A stretch of 42,269 nt of DNA from a virus: the IMG/VR virus record IMGVR_UViG_3300028388_004293, positions 1 to 42,269 of that record; one strand, 5' to 3'. The first letter of the stretch is position 1; each line of letters starts with the position of its first letter. Below the pieces are notes generated by a model. The model saw nothing but the letters and a program-made list of their open reading frames with translations. It made no database searches and was not told the DNA's origin. Of the stretch, positions 18,201-27,660 are shown in pieces. Position numbers and translations under genes: made by a program.

Positions 18201-21200
18201 TATAGAGACCAGATAATTGGTTATGGTGCTGCTACAAACAATAAAGATGGCAGACTTGTGCCAAGGAGCCCAGGCTTTAAAGTTAAGCAAATGGATAGGG
18301 CGCTTACTAACTTAGCGTCTTTCATAGATGGCCAACTAAATAAAGAAGTAGATCAAGGTGGTGCTAATGAAGGATTAGATGCACTTAGACAAGAAGAAAA
18401 TAGTTTCTTATATGAAGCTTTTAATACCTTAAGAGATTATAGAGATTCTTGGGCAGAACTACATAATCAAAGACAAGCTGAAAATTCTAAAGATTATAGA
18501 GATACAGGAAATTCTTTTGAATACTATGCTGGGGGTAAAGCGGTTAGGGAAGGAACAGTTAGAACACAAAAAGCCCCTTTACCAGAAAACCTAAAGACTG
18601 CTGCAGAAGAAAACCAAGCAAAAGAAGCAGCCAAGGCTTCAGCGAGATCCCCTGCCCGCTCTCAAACTGGCTCTCAGAGAGGCTCTCCACCGCGCTCTCA
18701 AACGGCTTCTGCGCCTTCTGCAGAGGCTGCCCCTACTACGCCTACCCCTCCTGCCAACAAGCCGCCAGAGGGCGATTCAGAGCCTTCTAGAAGAGAACCT
18801 TCAAGGGCTGAGAAGCGTGCTAACGACATGCTCACAGTAACGGATAAAGCACTAAATAATAGTAAGCCTAGTGAATTAGGTTGGCTTGTAGCTACAGCTA
18901 CAGATTTAGCCAACGAACTGGAAAAAGAAGGAAAGACAGAGTTACAAGATAAAGTAACTAAGCTGAAAGAAAAAGCTGAAAAGATAGCTTTAGATAAAGA
19001 AGAAAAAATAGCAAAAGCCTCTGAGAGTAGTCCAAAGCCTTCTGAAAAAGGAGATGAAAATCTTACTCAAGAAGAAGCAGAAAAAAAATATCCAGGTATT
19101 TTACCTTGGGAAACTATTAAAGAGTATAAAGAACGTAAAAACATTAAGTCTTCTAAAGATAATACTGAAGAAGTAAGAGAAATAGCAGGATATAAAATAA
19201 CTTTTGTACCTGCAAATTCACCAAAACTTAAATTATCAAATGGCAAAGGGTACTCTTTAGCTAAATCAACTAAAAATGGTATAATAATACAAAAAGGTAT
19301 TACGGTACCTGAAGTATTAAAATATCTTTCAGGACATGGTACAAACTCTAGTGATGCAGCCCGTCAAAAAGAAGTAGTTACTAAACGTATGCTTAATAAG
19401 CATGGGGTTGATTTAATTAAAACAATCAAAGGAATGAATGATCAAAAACTTAGGTTATTTGTTATTTACCATGAAATTTCTCATGTAGAAAATAATGACA
19501 TGGGAAGTGGTAATTACTATAGTAATAAAAACCAAACTATTGCTAATCAATTTGGATTAGGGGATATTAACAATAAGTATTTATCTGATAGTGCTGTTCA
19601 AATTGAAACTAGGGCAAATATGTCTGCCCTTAAAAAACTGGGGTTATGGAAACCAACTTCTAAGCAACCCGAGCCGAAGAAGCCGGAGCCAGAACAGGTT
19701 GAGTTAGAAGATCCTGAAAAGGCTAAAGAACTATCTACAAAAATATTTCAGTCTGATTGGAAAAAGTCAGATATTAAAGAAAACACTAAAGAAGGTAGAT
19801 TTCTTTTTACACCTAATTTTAATAAAGTAATTAAAGTAGCAAAAGATAAAGTAAAGAGTTTAGTAGCTACTTTACCTAATCTTCATCTATATCTTAAAAG
19901 TAAAGATGAAGTAAATAAGCTTCTTGACAAACCTATCTCAGAAGAAGAATTTAAAGCTTTACAAGAGTTCAATGATTTTAGAGATAAAGTAGAAAAAGCT
20001 CTTACTAAGTTATTAAAGGGTATAGATCCAAAAAACACTTTTGCTTATCAAGCTTTTAACGAATCCCCCTATAACTATCTTCGTTCTAAAGAAGAAGGAA
20101 ACCCTTTAAATTCAAATACAGTTACAGCTATTGCTAGCAGTCTGTATGACTACATGGCTGTAATGTCTAAAGGTACAGCTTTTAATAATGATGAAGAGAT
20201 AGCTGATATTTTAGGTAAGCAGTTATATGATGTAACAGATGAAGATAGAAACGAAATAAGATTTAGAGGTAATCTAAGAAAGAATGTTGTAGATAGTTTA
20301 GGCAGTGCTGTATGGAAGCAGCATAATTTAAAAATTACGGGAGAAGATGCTTTATTACCTAACAGGATGAAAACTAGCCTGGGGCTTTTAGCTCTTGAGG
20401 TAGGTATTGATCTTGGTTTATTAGAACCAGAAGGTAAAAAAGATAAGCCCCTGACTGTTGAGAAATTCCTAAGTCTTTCTGAAAGAGATATCCAAGATAT
20501 AGCAGAAGGTACTAATGTACCTTTTGTAAGAGTAGCTACTACAGAAGAGAATAAAGTTACAGAAAATGTTCAAAGCATTATAGATAACTTTGTAAACTTT
20601 AAAGATGTAGCTAAAAATATTTTTGATATATCAGATGAACCAAGAGATATTCAGTTAGAAGAGCCTGATGAAGTTAATACAAATATAAGAGGTTCTATTA
20701 ACAAGGCACCAGAGCAACTAACTGAACTACTAAAAGAATTTCAAAAAGAAAAATATATCCCTGATCCTAGTTTAAAAACTTTAATTGAAAGTATTCCTAG
20801 ACAGGAATTTATGGAAACAGTTATGGGTTGGAAAGACCCAGAAACTGTTCAACAACATTTTAGAGACTCTCAAGAAGGTAAAAATTTACAAATAGAGTAT
20901 GCTTATACGGATTTAGTTAATCACTTTAAAAAGCATGGTAGTAACCCTGCTTATTTTACTTACAGTACTAAAACTAACACCAGAACAATGATTGACAGTA
21001 ATACTGTCAATTATCATGCTAGTAAATTGCACCGTGCTTTTATGGTGAATGCTAACTGGAAAGTAACAGTACCTTTAGATGGTTCTAACCCAGATTTACT
21101 GGATGCTTTTAAATTAGCTGTTGGTTTATGGTTAGGTGTTAAAACAGATAAAAAAGTTGTAGATCAAAAACTTATTGAAGAAATTGACGCTAAGTTAGAA

Positions 21201-24200
21201 GGGCCAAAAATAAAAGCAGCTTGGCAAATGCTGCTTAGCAAAGAAAAAGGCAGCCAGTACAGCGAGGAAGACTTAGCTGTATTGAAGCCTGTCCTGGACG
21301 CTGAGGAAGGCCCTGAGACGCTTGCAGCACTACGAGCTTGGGCTGACTACACCAAGGCCCTGAACAGCGGTGAGAAAGCGTTTGAGACCTATCTGAGCGA
21401 CGAGGTAGATGGGCTTACTAACGGCCTAGCAATCACCCTGCTTCAGATTCCTTCTGGTTCAGGGGATGCAATTAAAGAACTGCTCTCTAAAGTAGGTATA
21501 TTTTCTAAAGAGTTTACTCAAAGTGGTATAGACTCTTTTGCAAAGATAAAAAACAATGTACCTGGTTTTCTTGATAACTATGAAGAGTTAGCCTTAGTAG
21601 TTAACAGGTTTATTAATGACTTTTCTGACAGTAATGAAGTAAGCAAGACTTTAAGAGAAGCAGATAATTCAAGTATACCTCAAAAAGAAATTGATCAATT
21701 AAAACAAAAAATAGTTAGAAGAGCTTTAGCTGGACTTAGGATTAAGAAGTTATTGCCTGAATTGTATGATGAGGAAACAGGCACAGTTTCTAAACCCGGC
21801 AGAGACTTTAGTAAAGACCCTGTTATGCAGGGTAACTATGGTGCAGGTGAAGGTGCTCTTAAAAGGGGAGTAGAAAACTTAGCAATAGACAAGTTTTATG
21901 AAGATATTTCAAAAATTGCAGAAAATCCAGAACTGCCTATACAGGACAAACATAGCCAAATAAAAGATAAATTGGCTGGTATTGAATTTGCTGTTGCTAA
22001 TTTTAGCCAAGCAGAAGTTAAAGCCTATGGTTTAACAAAAGATGCTAATAGAGTTGCTAACTCTGGTTTAAATATAAACTTACAAAACATTAAGTTAGAA
22101 GATTCTAACCAAAAACTTATTGAACAAATAAGAGAATATAAACTCCCCGAAGAAGTAGTTAGCAAGCTTCAGTGGCGTACAAGAGAGACCTTTGGGCAAG
22201 CTGCTTGGGATGGATTAAATGAAATTCTTGGTCCTCAGTTTGCTACTAGAGATCTTATTGTTAAAGCTCTTTATATAATGAATGTAGTTTATGTAAGTGA
22301 GTTTAACAAAATAAGAAATAATTTAGAAAAAGTAAAAGATAGAAAGCTTACTAATGATGAGATACTTAGGATAAAAAAAGATCTTAATAGTATTGGGTTA
22401 CTCCCCTCTTTTAGAACTGCAGGAAGTACTTCTAATATTGATTTTAAACAAATGCTAGAAGTTACTTCAGAATCTTTGGAGCTAGAAAAAGGTGACAGAG
22501 GTAAGGCAAGAGCTGGCCTAAAAACAGGAGATAAGACACAGCAAGTACAGAGACACATGCCTAATGCAGATATAGGCATGAAAGGATACGTGCGTGCTAT
22601 TCAAGCTATAGACTCTTATGTTATTGCTAAAATATTTGAAGGGGAGTCTGTACAGCATATCTTTGATGCTTTTAAAGGAAGCTTTAAAGATGTAGCTCGT
22701 ATAGCTGAAAAAGCAGATAGAGTGTTTATGGAAGTAAACCAAGACTATAGTCTTGTTGAAGCTATAGACGAAAGAGTTAAAGTATTTTTAGATAAAATTG
22801 AGGAAGATTTAGATCTGCAGGTATTAATAGACGACTCTTTAGGTGGAAGTGCAAGAAATTCCAATGACCCAACCTCTTTAGAAGAGTTTATAGGGAGTTG
22901 GGATACTACTGTCGAAGATGTAAAAAGAAACCGTGCTGTATTATTTGCAGATATTGGCGCAAGCAACCAATTTAATAGGGATGGTACTGCTTACCAAGTT
23001 AGTGACAGGGATAGTACTGCTTACCAACTTACTGACATTGACCTTGACGAGTTTATAGACGCCCTAGGAAGCTCATCAGATGAGTTTTATAGAAATTGGT
23101 TTGATGAAAAATTTACTGGCAATCTTACCAGTGAAACAGTAAAAAATATTTATGACAATGTAATATCTCAACTAGATCAGCAGGACATTAGTCCTGAACA
23201 TGCAGAGCATCTAAATAGAATTTTAAAAGATTTTATTATTCCTGGTTTAGAAAATGTAGATATTCTTCAGCTTAATGTTGGAGTAGGTCAACAGGTTTCT
23301 AATAACGTAGGTAGAATCCAAGGAAATGAAATATTTTTAGGAGCTGCAGGTAATAAAATTACTAACCCTCAAAGAATGTCTCTTAGAGAGACTGCTGTGC
23401 ATGAATACGTGCATGCTATTTCTAAAAATTTCTTAGAAGACCCTGAAAATTATTGGGCAGTTAAACAACTAGAAAGATTATTTAACAGAGCCAAGGAAAC
23501 TATTACTGTTGAAGACTTTATTGTTAGAGATGAAGAGGGGGTTGTTTTAGGAGACCCGGATGCTGCAAGAGAAGCAGCACAAAAAAGATATGATTATATT
23601 TTTAACAACACAGAAGGAAATCATTTACATGAATTTTTAGCTATTGGTTTAACTAATGATCCTTTTAGGAAAAAATTAAACCAAATAGATTTAAAACCTG
23701 CAAAGGGAGAGGAAAGTGTTGAAAACATCTTTTCTTGGAACCCTCTTCAGCTTCTGTGGAACATCTTTAACAGAGCTATCCAGTGGTTCAACACCCGCAC
23801 CTACGAGTCTGTAGGGATTGCAGAGCGTATTCAGAGAGGCTCAGGGAAGCTCTCAGAGAACTTGGAAGCTCTGACTACCCAACTGATAGCAGTGTCTGCA
23901 AAACAGGCTGAGAGCGCCCGTGAGAGCGCCCTGGAAAAGGCTTGGCGCACTACTCAAGAAAGAGCCAACGAGTACGTCAGTGAAAAAGCTGGAGACGTTG
24001 CTGAAGCTGCTGTTGCTGCATTGGCTAAGAAAGATGTTCGTCCAACCCTCAAAGCCCCCAAACAAGAAAGAAGAAGTATTCAAGTAGGGGTTATTAGAGA
24101 CGTTATTGAGAAAACAGGACAAAATCTTCAAGATCAAATTGAAGGTTGGTACAAGCAAACAAAAGACATTAAGCAAGATGCAGATGTTACTTTGTTTAAT

Positions 24201-26747
24201 CCTGTTAAAGACCTTTGGAGTGAAATAGCTGGGCTTTCTCAAAAAGACCGAAAGGATTGGAGAGTTTGGAAAAGAATGTCTATGCGACACATAGACCAAC
24301 AAAGACAAAGAATCAAAGATTCTGTTACTGCAATGGTTTCAGAAGCTTTTGATCCCAAAAAACCGTTAAGAGAACGTGAATGGGAAGCTCTTACTGCTGT
24401 TGGTTTAAAAACTGACATGGTTACTTTAACTAAAAAGTACACTATGAATCAGATTTTAGAAATGGTAAGAGATTCTCAAGAATTAGATGGAAATATTCGA
24501 GAACTTACCAGAATTATTAAGAATAGGTTTGGAGTAAATGGTAATGCTTATGTAAACCAAGCAACTGGCTTAGGTATTTTAATGGCTACAGGAAAAGGCA
24601 CTGTAGGTATTGAACGCCAGCAGCTTAATGCACATAACATTGCTAATATGTACTTTCTTGATGCAGATGAAAGACCTACATTAAACAATGTAACAGAAGC
24701 TGAAGAACTTGTTGATGAACTAGCTAGTTTAGTTGCTTTAAATCATACAGACGATAAGTATAAACAAGCCTTTTTAAAAGTAGCTGATCATGAAACAAGT
24801 AGAAACATTACTAACAATGGAATTGAAGTAATGTTAAGTACTGCTTTAGCCCATAAAAATATGGCTTTAGAAAGAAACTTTGATAATAACAAAATATCTA
24901 CAGTTAAAGGATATGTTAAAGAAAACTATGATCCTGATATCAGCATGGAAGTGCGTCCTACAGATCCTTTAACTAAAAGCCGTATGGAAAATGAAGGGTG
25001 GAAGCTTGTTGGTTCTGTAGAAAAAGATGAAGAGCATGCCAAGTTAGATAACACTAAGCTTGGTATTTATATTATGGGTATTGGTTTACCTGCCTATAGG
25101 AAATCTGTAATAGGTCTAGAAGATCAAAAAGTAAAAGGTGCTGACTTAGAAACAGCTTTTGCTGATTCAGTAGCTGCATTCTTAACTAAGGATGAGCAAA
25201 GAATGGCTATTGCTGAAATAGACAGATGGTTAAAAGCTAAAGCTAAGAAAATATTTAGAGATGATTTAGATTTAACCCCTAAAACAGGGAAGTTGATACC
25301 TGTATTATCGCCTACTAAGGATGGTAAGACTGTTAACTACAGGTATATGATGAATGAAGAGTCTAAAGTTTCTCTATTAAAGAAACAAGATTTAGCTCAT
25401 GATGTGCTTGGCAGCATGATGGGAGCTATTTCTGAAAAAGAGACTACCAAGACTATAAATAAATCTGTTATTCAGCATATGGCTGAAGAATATAATAATT
25501 TAAGAGATGAAGACTTTGTTTCTTTCGTAAATATTTCTCCTTACTCTCCTGATCCAAAGCGTAGAGAGCAATGGAAAATGCTTCCAGCAGATACAAGAAG
25601 GGAAGCAGAAAAAGCTTTTGGTGCTAAGCATATTATGCTTAGAAAGGATATGGTGGATTATGCTTTTGGTTTTAGGGATGTATCTTTAACTAGGCTTGCT
25701 ATACCACAATTAAACAAAGTTCTTGGTAAAGCTAATCTTAAAGTACCTGGACATATTGCTACTAGTGTACATCTCTTAGATAAGATATTTAAAGAGATGG
25801 TTGGTTTTGTAAGAGTTAGAAATTCCCTTTTACTGCCTAATGTAGCTATTGGCAACATGGTTTCTAACGTGCTGCTGCTTACAGCAGATGGCATACCACC
25901 TTGGTATATTCTTAAAAAGGGAGCTGAAGGAGCTGCTGCTATTAGAGAATACACAAAAATATCTCAAGAAATTGAGCAGTTAAAAGTAGCCTTAGTAGGA
26001 GCCAGAAACCAAAACAAGCCCACAAAACAAATAGAAGGTAGACTATCTTTCTTAGAAAGAAAGCAAGAGAATAGTCCTGTGCATGAGCTAGCAGAGGAAG
26101 CTCTTATTCAAACGATTGTTGAAGACGTAAACCCAGACACTCTTAAGAATCCTTTCTCAGCAAGTACTGGAGCTAAAAAAGTTGGAGAGCTTAGAGATAA
26201 AGGTTTGAGACGTTTAGGGGTAAACCCAGAAAGGGTTAAGGAAGCAGAAGAGACTAATCAATTGGTTAGAGGAGGAAGTACTGCTTTAAGAAATATTCTG
26301 ATGCTCCCTGGTTCAAGTACTTTCTCTACAGCTATTACTATGAACCAGATGGCTGATGCTGTATCTCGTTATGTAAAATATTCTTATGACACAAAAGTTA
26401 AGAAGAAGAGAAAAATAGATGCAATAAATGATGCTCTAGATTACTTTATTTTTTATGATGAGCCTTCTTCCCGTTGGGTTAATACCTTAAACGACTATGG
26501 CTTCTGGATGTTTAGCAGGTTCTTTTTAAGAATTCAGAAAGTAGTGCTTAGGTTATATGGTCAAAAACCTGCTAATATGATTATGCAAGGAATGTTAGAA
26601 AATACTTTTGGTGAAGCAGACACTGTTGATGATTATTTCTTCAACACAAGTAAACTTGGCTACAACACAAGCTTAACTCCACAAGTAGAGTTAGAAGACT
26701 TTACAGCAATTCCTTCCTTGGAATGGCTTAAAACTTTTACTCCTTAA
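15294..26747 (+). CDS. Giant ejected virion RNA polymerase with transglycosylase and zincin-like domains
   Basis: At 3817 residues this is the largest gene, similar in size to N4 gp50 (about 3500). Domains seen in order: a helical N-terminus; a lytic transglycosylase (SLT) domain at about 620-775 with likely catalytic E638 and GPFQFMPSTAEQYG; a first HExxH motif (HEISH, 1393-1397); a single-subunit RNA polymerase core; a second HExxH (HEYVH, 2703-2707, with HEFLAIG about 70 residues later); and a long helical C-terminus. The core has motif A D2039 in SDEVDGLTNG, motif B R2170/K2174/Y2182 in RDFSKDPVMQGNYG (same R+4 K+8 YG spacing as T7) and motif C D2458 in HIFDAF. The K-to-D distance of 284 is close to the 281 of N4 virion polymerase. 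The protein would be injected with DNA, cut a path through the wall and transcribe early genes. Metalloprotease activity is inferred only from HExxH. Confidence 0.82.
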   Translation: MSNNPFLQRLEEQSPANVPEETLENRQEIFSLDAIKAARLRQKEEEKLDRIDPFGFEFLDADTLRNPETGERFRVAPASPGRTANTYETSPEAYQGIGGRKRFEAHADAYEREYGVRPSVQDLVREGQSAARQVREQYPIEDITVTDTGETDIYDRKLVTVGSEKQGDLGTQLATRDRNAAYNLPENISQRTKDIGSGNLLARRIGSGPKSRSQYMSDWLGQVKNAFVKTGADLVGESIRLSPVMPVLDWLAQKGHNLVVPENEKDTGDSKNFIGREFGIGQAINEGIEQWSKDNLSIEELKIEQNYRRRQQRQEQLFEEEKQEKIDNGMSPTKAELEKQGAMFKYTLGQMRRDPSRAMNALAQTAPDLVGSVGVAAVRAGFVFKKLAKKYGKDWKSNPEAVKEATKDLGTTAILADTTFEAVSASAEARDQVLNLSEEELKKSPLYNIYLEEGKSPEEAKFLLADNVAAANLVTAGAITAVTNKIIGLGDVLGRVAGGLRTPQAASGNIAKTVSERFRDLGATTARETVQEGVETPSQLAGSNLITQQLVDPEQGITEGTGAATAEGVVAGGLAGGTVAGASTGMSAVQDAVTLGKGTEVPDTPEAKEIVTGIKAAVKNNELPPIAEAYLTAIADIESKFNPGAVGPRIGIDIDGDPVHYGKRARGPFQFMPSTAEQYGLNNPHDPTASANAAAKLLQANFNTIRKAKPKWSDEKVWAAAALAHHSGAGNVIKGRLGKHGRNYRQMLEARIGGGLRKAFAKGKTNNIRKATNKEVFGYAESRTEEGASKKPITKAAKDPEERAKELNSSEDMSIEEFKEFEINVGEAKINIHKAAREAKEAGDEAALVELRERYRALNDALESRKAEFLASPTLESINNLKGKTLGSGEDIETSDNIDDNLSAATVGLANGVGENISLDNIDAAVQKVLEAAKKIPGISESQLKVTEDKLGGFKSTGPGRIGTRGLLHYRDQIIGYGAATNNKDGRLVPRSPGFKVKQMDRALTNLASFIDGQLNKEVDQGGANEGLDALRQEENSFLYEAFNTLRDYRDSWAELHNQRQAENSKDYRDTGNSFEYYAGGKAVREGTVRTQKAPLPENLKTAAEENQAKEAAKASARSPARSQTGSQRGSPPRSQTASAPSAEAAPTTPTPPANKPPEGDSEPSRREPSRAEKRANDMLTVTDKALNNSKPSELGWLVATATDLANELEKEGKTELQDKVTKLKEKAEKIALDKEEKIAKASESSPKPSEKGDENLTQEEAEKKYPGILPWETIKEYKERKNIKSSKDNTEEVREIAGYKITFVPANSPKLKLSNGKGYSLAKSTKNGIIIQKGITVPEVLKYLSGHGTNSSDAARQKEVVTKRMLNKHGVDLIKTIKGMNDQKLRLFVIYHEISHVENNDMGSGNYYSNKNQTIANQFGLGDINNKYLSDSAVQIETRANMSALKKLGLWKPTSKQPEPKKPEPEQVELEDPEKAKELSTKIFQSDWKKSDIKENTKEGRFLFTPNFNKVIKVAKDKVKSLVATLPNLHLYLKSKDEVNKLLDKPISEEEFKALQEFNDFRDKVEKALTKLLKGIDPKNTFAYQAFNESPYNYLRSKEEGNPLNSNTVTAIASSLYDYMAVMSKGTAFNNDEEIADILGKQLYDVTDEDRNEIRFRGNLRKNVVDSLGSAVWKQHNLKITGEDALLPNRMKTSLGLLALEVGIDLGLLEPEGKKDKPLTVEKFLSLSERDIQDIAEGTNVPFVRVATTEENKVTENVQSIIDNFVNFKDVAKNIFDISDEPRDIQLEEPDEVNTNIRGSINKAPEQLTELLKEFQKEKYIPDPSLKTLIESIPRQEFMETVMGWKDPETVQQHFRDSQEGKNLQIEYAYTDLVNHFKKHGSNPAYFTYSTKTNTRTMIDSNTVNYHASKLHRAFMVNANWKVTVPLDGSNPDLLDAFKLAVGLWLGVKTDKKVVDQKLIEEIDAKLEGPKIKAAWQMLLSKEKGSQYSEEDLAVLKPVLDAEEGPETLAALRAWADYTKALNSGEKAFETYLSDEVDGLTNGLAITLLQIPSGSGDAIKELLSKVGIFSKEFTQSGIDSFAKIKNNVPGFLDNYEELALVVNRFINDFSDSNEVSKTLREADNSSIPQKEIDQLKQKIVRRALAGLRIKKLLPELYDEETGTVSKPGRDFSKDPVMQGNYGAGEGALKRGVENLAIDKFYEDISKIAENPELPIQDKHSQIKDKLAGIEFAVANFSQAEVKAYGLTKDANRVANSGLNINLQNIKLEDSNQKLIEQIREYKLPEEVVSKLQWRTRETFGQAAWDGLNEILGPQFATRDLIVKALYIMNVVYVSEFNKIRNNLEKVKDRKLTNDEILRIKKDLNSIGLLPSFRTAGSTSNIDFKQMLEVTSESLELEKGDRGKARAGLKTGDKTQQVQRHMPNADIGMKGYVRAIQAIDSYVIAKIFEGESVQHIFDAFKGSFKDVARIAEKADRVFMEVNQDYSLVEAIDERVKVFLDKIEEDLDLQVLIDDSLGGSARNSNDPTSLEEFIGSWDTTVEDVKRNRAVLFADIGASNQFNRDGTAYQVSDRDSTAYQLTDIDLDEFIDALGSSSDEFYRNWFDEKFTGNLTSETVKNIYDNVISQLDQQDISPEHAEHLNRILKDFIIPGLENVDILQLNVGVGQQVSNNVGRIQGNEIFLGAAGNKITNPQRMSLRETAVHEYVHAISKNFLEDPENYWAVKQLERLFNRAKETITVEDFIVRDEEGVVLGDPDAAREAAQKRYDYIFNNTEGNHLHEFLAIGLTNDPFRKKLNQIDLKPAKGEESVENIFSWNPLQLLWNIFNRAIQWFNTRTYESVGIAERIQRGSGKLSENLEALTTQLIAVSAKQAESARESALEKAWRTTQERANEYVSEKAGDVAEAAVAALAKKDVRPTLKAPKQERRSIQVGVIRDVIEKTGQNLQDQIEGWYKQTKDIKQDADVTLFNPVKDLWSEIAGLSQKDRKDWRVWKRMSMRHIDQQRQRIKDSVTAMVSEAFDPKKPLREREWEALTAVGLKTDMVTLTKKYTMNQILEMVRDSQELDGNIRELTRIIKNRFGVNGNAYVNQATGLGILMATGKGTVGIERQQLNAHNIANMYFLDADERPTLNNVTEAEELVDELASLVALNHTDDKYKQAFLKVADHETSRNITNNGIEVMLSTALAHKNMALERNFDNNKISTVKGYVKENYDPDISMEVRPTDPLTKSRMENEGWKLVGSVEKDEEHAKLDNTKLGIYIMGIGLPAYRKSVIGLEDQKVKGADLETAFADSVAAFLTKDEQRMAIAEIDRWLKAKAKKIFRDDLDLTPKTGKLIPVLSPTKDGKTVNYRYMMNEESKVSLLKKQDLAHDVLGSMMGAISEKETTKTINKSVIQHMAEEYNNLRDEDFVSFVNISPYSPDPKRREQWKMLPADTRREAEKAFGAKHIMLRKDMVDYAFGFRDVSLTRLAIPQLNKVLGKANLKVPGHIATSVHLLDKIFKEMVGFVRVRNSLLLPNVAIGNMVSNVLLLTADGIPPWYILKKGAEGAAAIREYTKISQEIEQLKVALVGARNQNKPTKQIEGRLSFLERKQENSPVHELAEEALIQTIVEDVNPDTLKNPFSASTGAKKVGELRDKGLRRLGVNPERVKEAEETNQLVRGGSTALRNILMLPGSSTFSTAITMNQMADAVSRYVKYSYDTKVKKKRKIDAINDALDYFIFYDEPSSRWVNTLNDYGFWMFSRFFLRIQKVVLRLYGQKPANMIMQGMLENTFGEADTVDDYFFNTSKLGYNTSLTPQVELEDFTAIPSLEWLKTFTP

Positions 26748-27507
26748 TAAGATTTTTTCCAATTTCCCAAGCTTCTTGCATTACGTAAGTTGTATTAACA
26801 ATCTCGGTTTTATCAAATTGTTGGTAAATTTCAATGCAAATACGTTCTGCTTCTGTTGGTCCAAGAGAAGTCATAAGCTCTCCATAAACCAAAGGAAACT
26901 TTCCTTTTACTACAGGTGCAATATTGTCCATAACAAACTGCCTAGTTTCAGTTTGTGCATTAGGGTGGTTTCTTTCTTTGATAAGATGAAGCCAAGCCAA
27001 CAAACTTCCTGTCCAAGTCCAGTAGACATACATAGACTGTGGTAAGACAGCTCTGGCCTGTTCTGGGGCTACTCCTGCTTCTAGAAGCTCAAGGTAAGTG
27101 TTGTAGAGGCTGGTGTTGGTCTTCTGAAACGCCTCACAGAGCTTCTGAGAGGCTTCTGGGTCAAAGGGGCTACCAGTGCCTTGCTTAGCGTTGTCAGGCG
27201 CTCTACGGACTTCTGAGGGCGTCCAGAAGGCCATTCCACCTGTCTTGTACCTTCGACTTACCTCGCTCCATGACATTCCTGTTTGGTGCTTGCCTAGCTG
27301 TCTGGCAACAAAAACAGGAGCTTCACACTCAAAACTAAGCTGAGGATGTCTAAAAGGCAGTAAATGCTTTTCTCTATGTAAAAAAGCAAGTAAGCTTTTA
27401 TCTCTAGGAGTTAAGTTTTCATGTTTATTGTTGAAGCTTTTTCTTGCTGCGTTAACAATGTCTAATTCTGTACCAGCGCATAGACTGGGAATCAATGTAG
27501 CTTTCAT
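26737..27507 (-). CDS. thyX: FAD-dependent thymidylate synthase ThyX
   Basis: The 256-residue enzyme converts dUMP to dTMP using methylene-tetrahydrofolate and FAD, releasing tetrahydrofolate. Residues 53-87 contain FRHPQLSFECEAPVFVARQL and the signature KHQTGMSWSEVSRRY (73-87). This is the phage form of the RHRxxSxxExSxRY motif, with K for the first R and Q for the second. RNHPNAQTETRQF near 195 is the second conserved block. An overlapping tail-to-tail arrangement (11 bp) joins it to the giant gene on the other strand. Together with the deaminase at 29.3 kb and NrdB it indicates phage-directed thymidine supply. Identification is firm. Confidence 0.93.
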   Translation of the reverse strand: MKATLIPSLCAGTELDIVNAARKSFNNKHENLTPRDKSLLAFLHREKHLLPFRHPQLSFECEAPVFVARQLGKHQTGMSWSEVSRRYKTGGMAFWTPSEVRRAPDNAKQGTGSPFDPEASQKLCEAFQKTNTSLYNTYLELLEAGVAPEQARAVLPQSMYVYWTWTGSLLAWLHLIKERNHPNAQTETRQFVMDNIAPVVKGKFPLVYGELMTSLGPTEAERICIEIYQQFDKTEIVNTTYVMQEAWEIGKNLIKE

Positions 27508-27555
27508 ACTAGAAACTCTCAGATGTCTTTATTGGTCTTAGATGTGTTTTTTGGT

Positions 27556-27660
27556 TCAGGCATAGAAAATCCGTCCTCCAATCTGGTCTATTAGCATATC
27601 GATTTCACTGTAGCAGTGATCTTCATCTAGCCATAGCCAGGCCATTAAGAAATCAAACAT
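27556..27660 (-). CDS. Tiny acidic protein
   Basis: 34 codons beginning MFDFLMAWLWLDEDHCYSEI and ending IGGRIFYA. The start overlaps the 3' end of the upstream gene by 8 nt (ATGTTTGA), as other genes here do. The tryptophan- and acid-rich sequence is not low complexity, so a real small gene is likely, but nothing shows its function. A 13-codon frame between it and thyX is too short to support. Confidence 0.45.
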   Translation of the reverse strand: MFDFLMAWLWLDEDHCYSEIDMLIDQIGGRIFYA

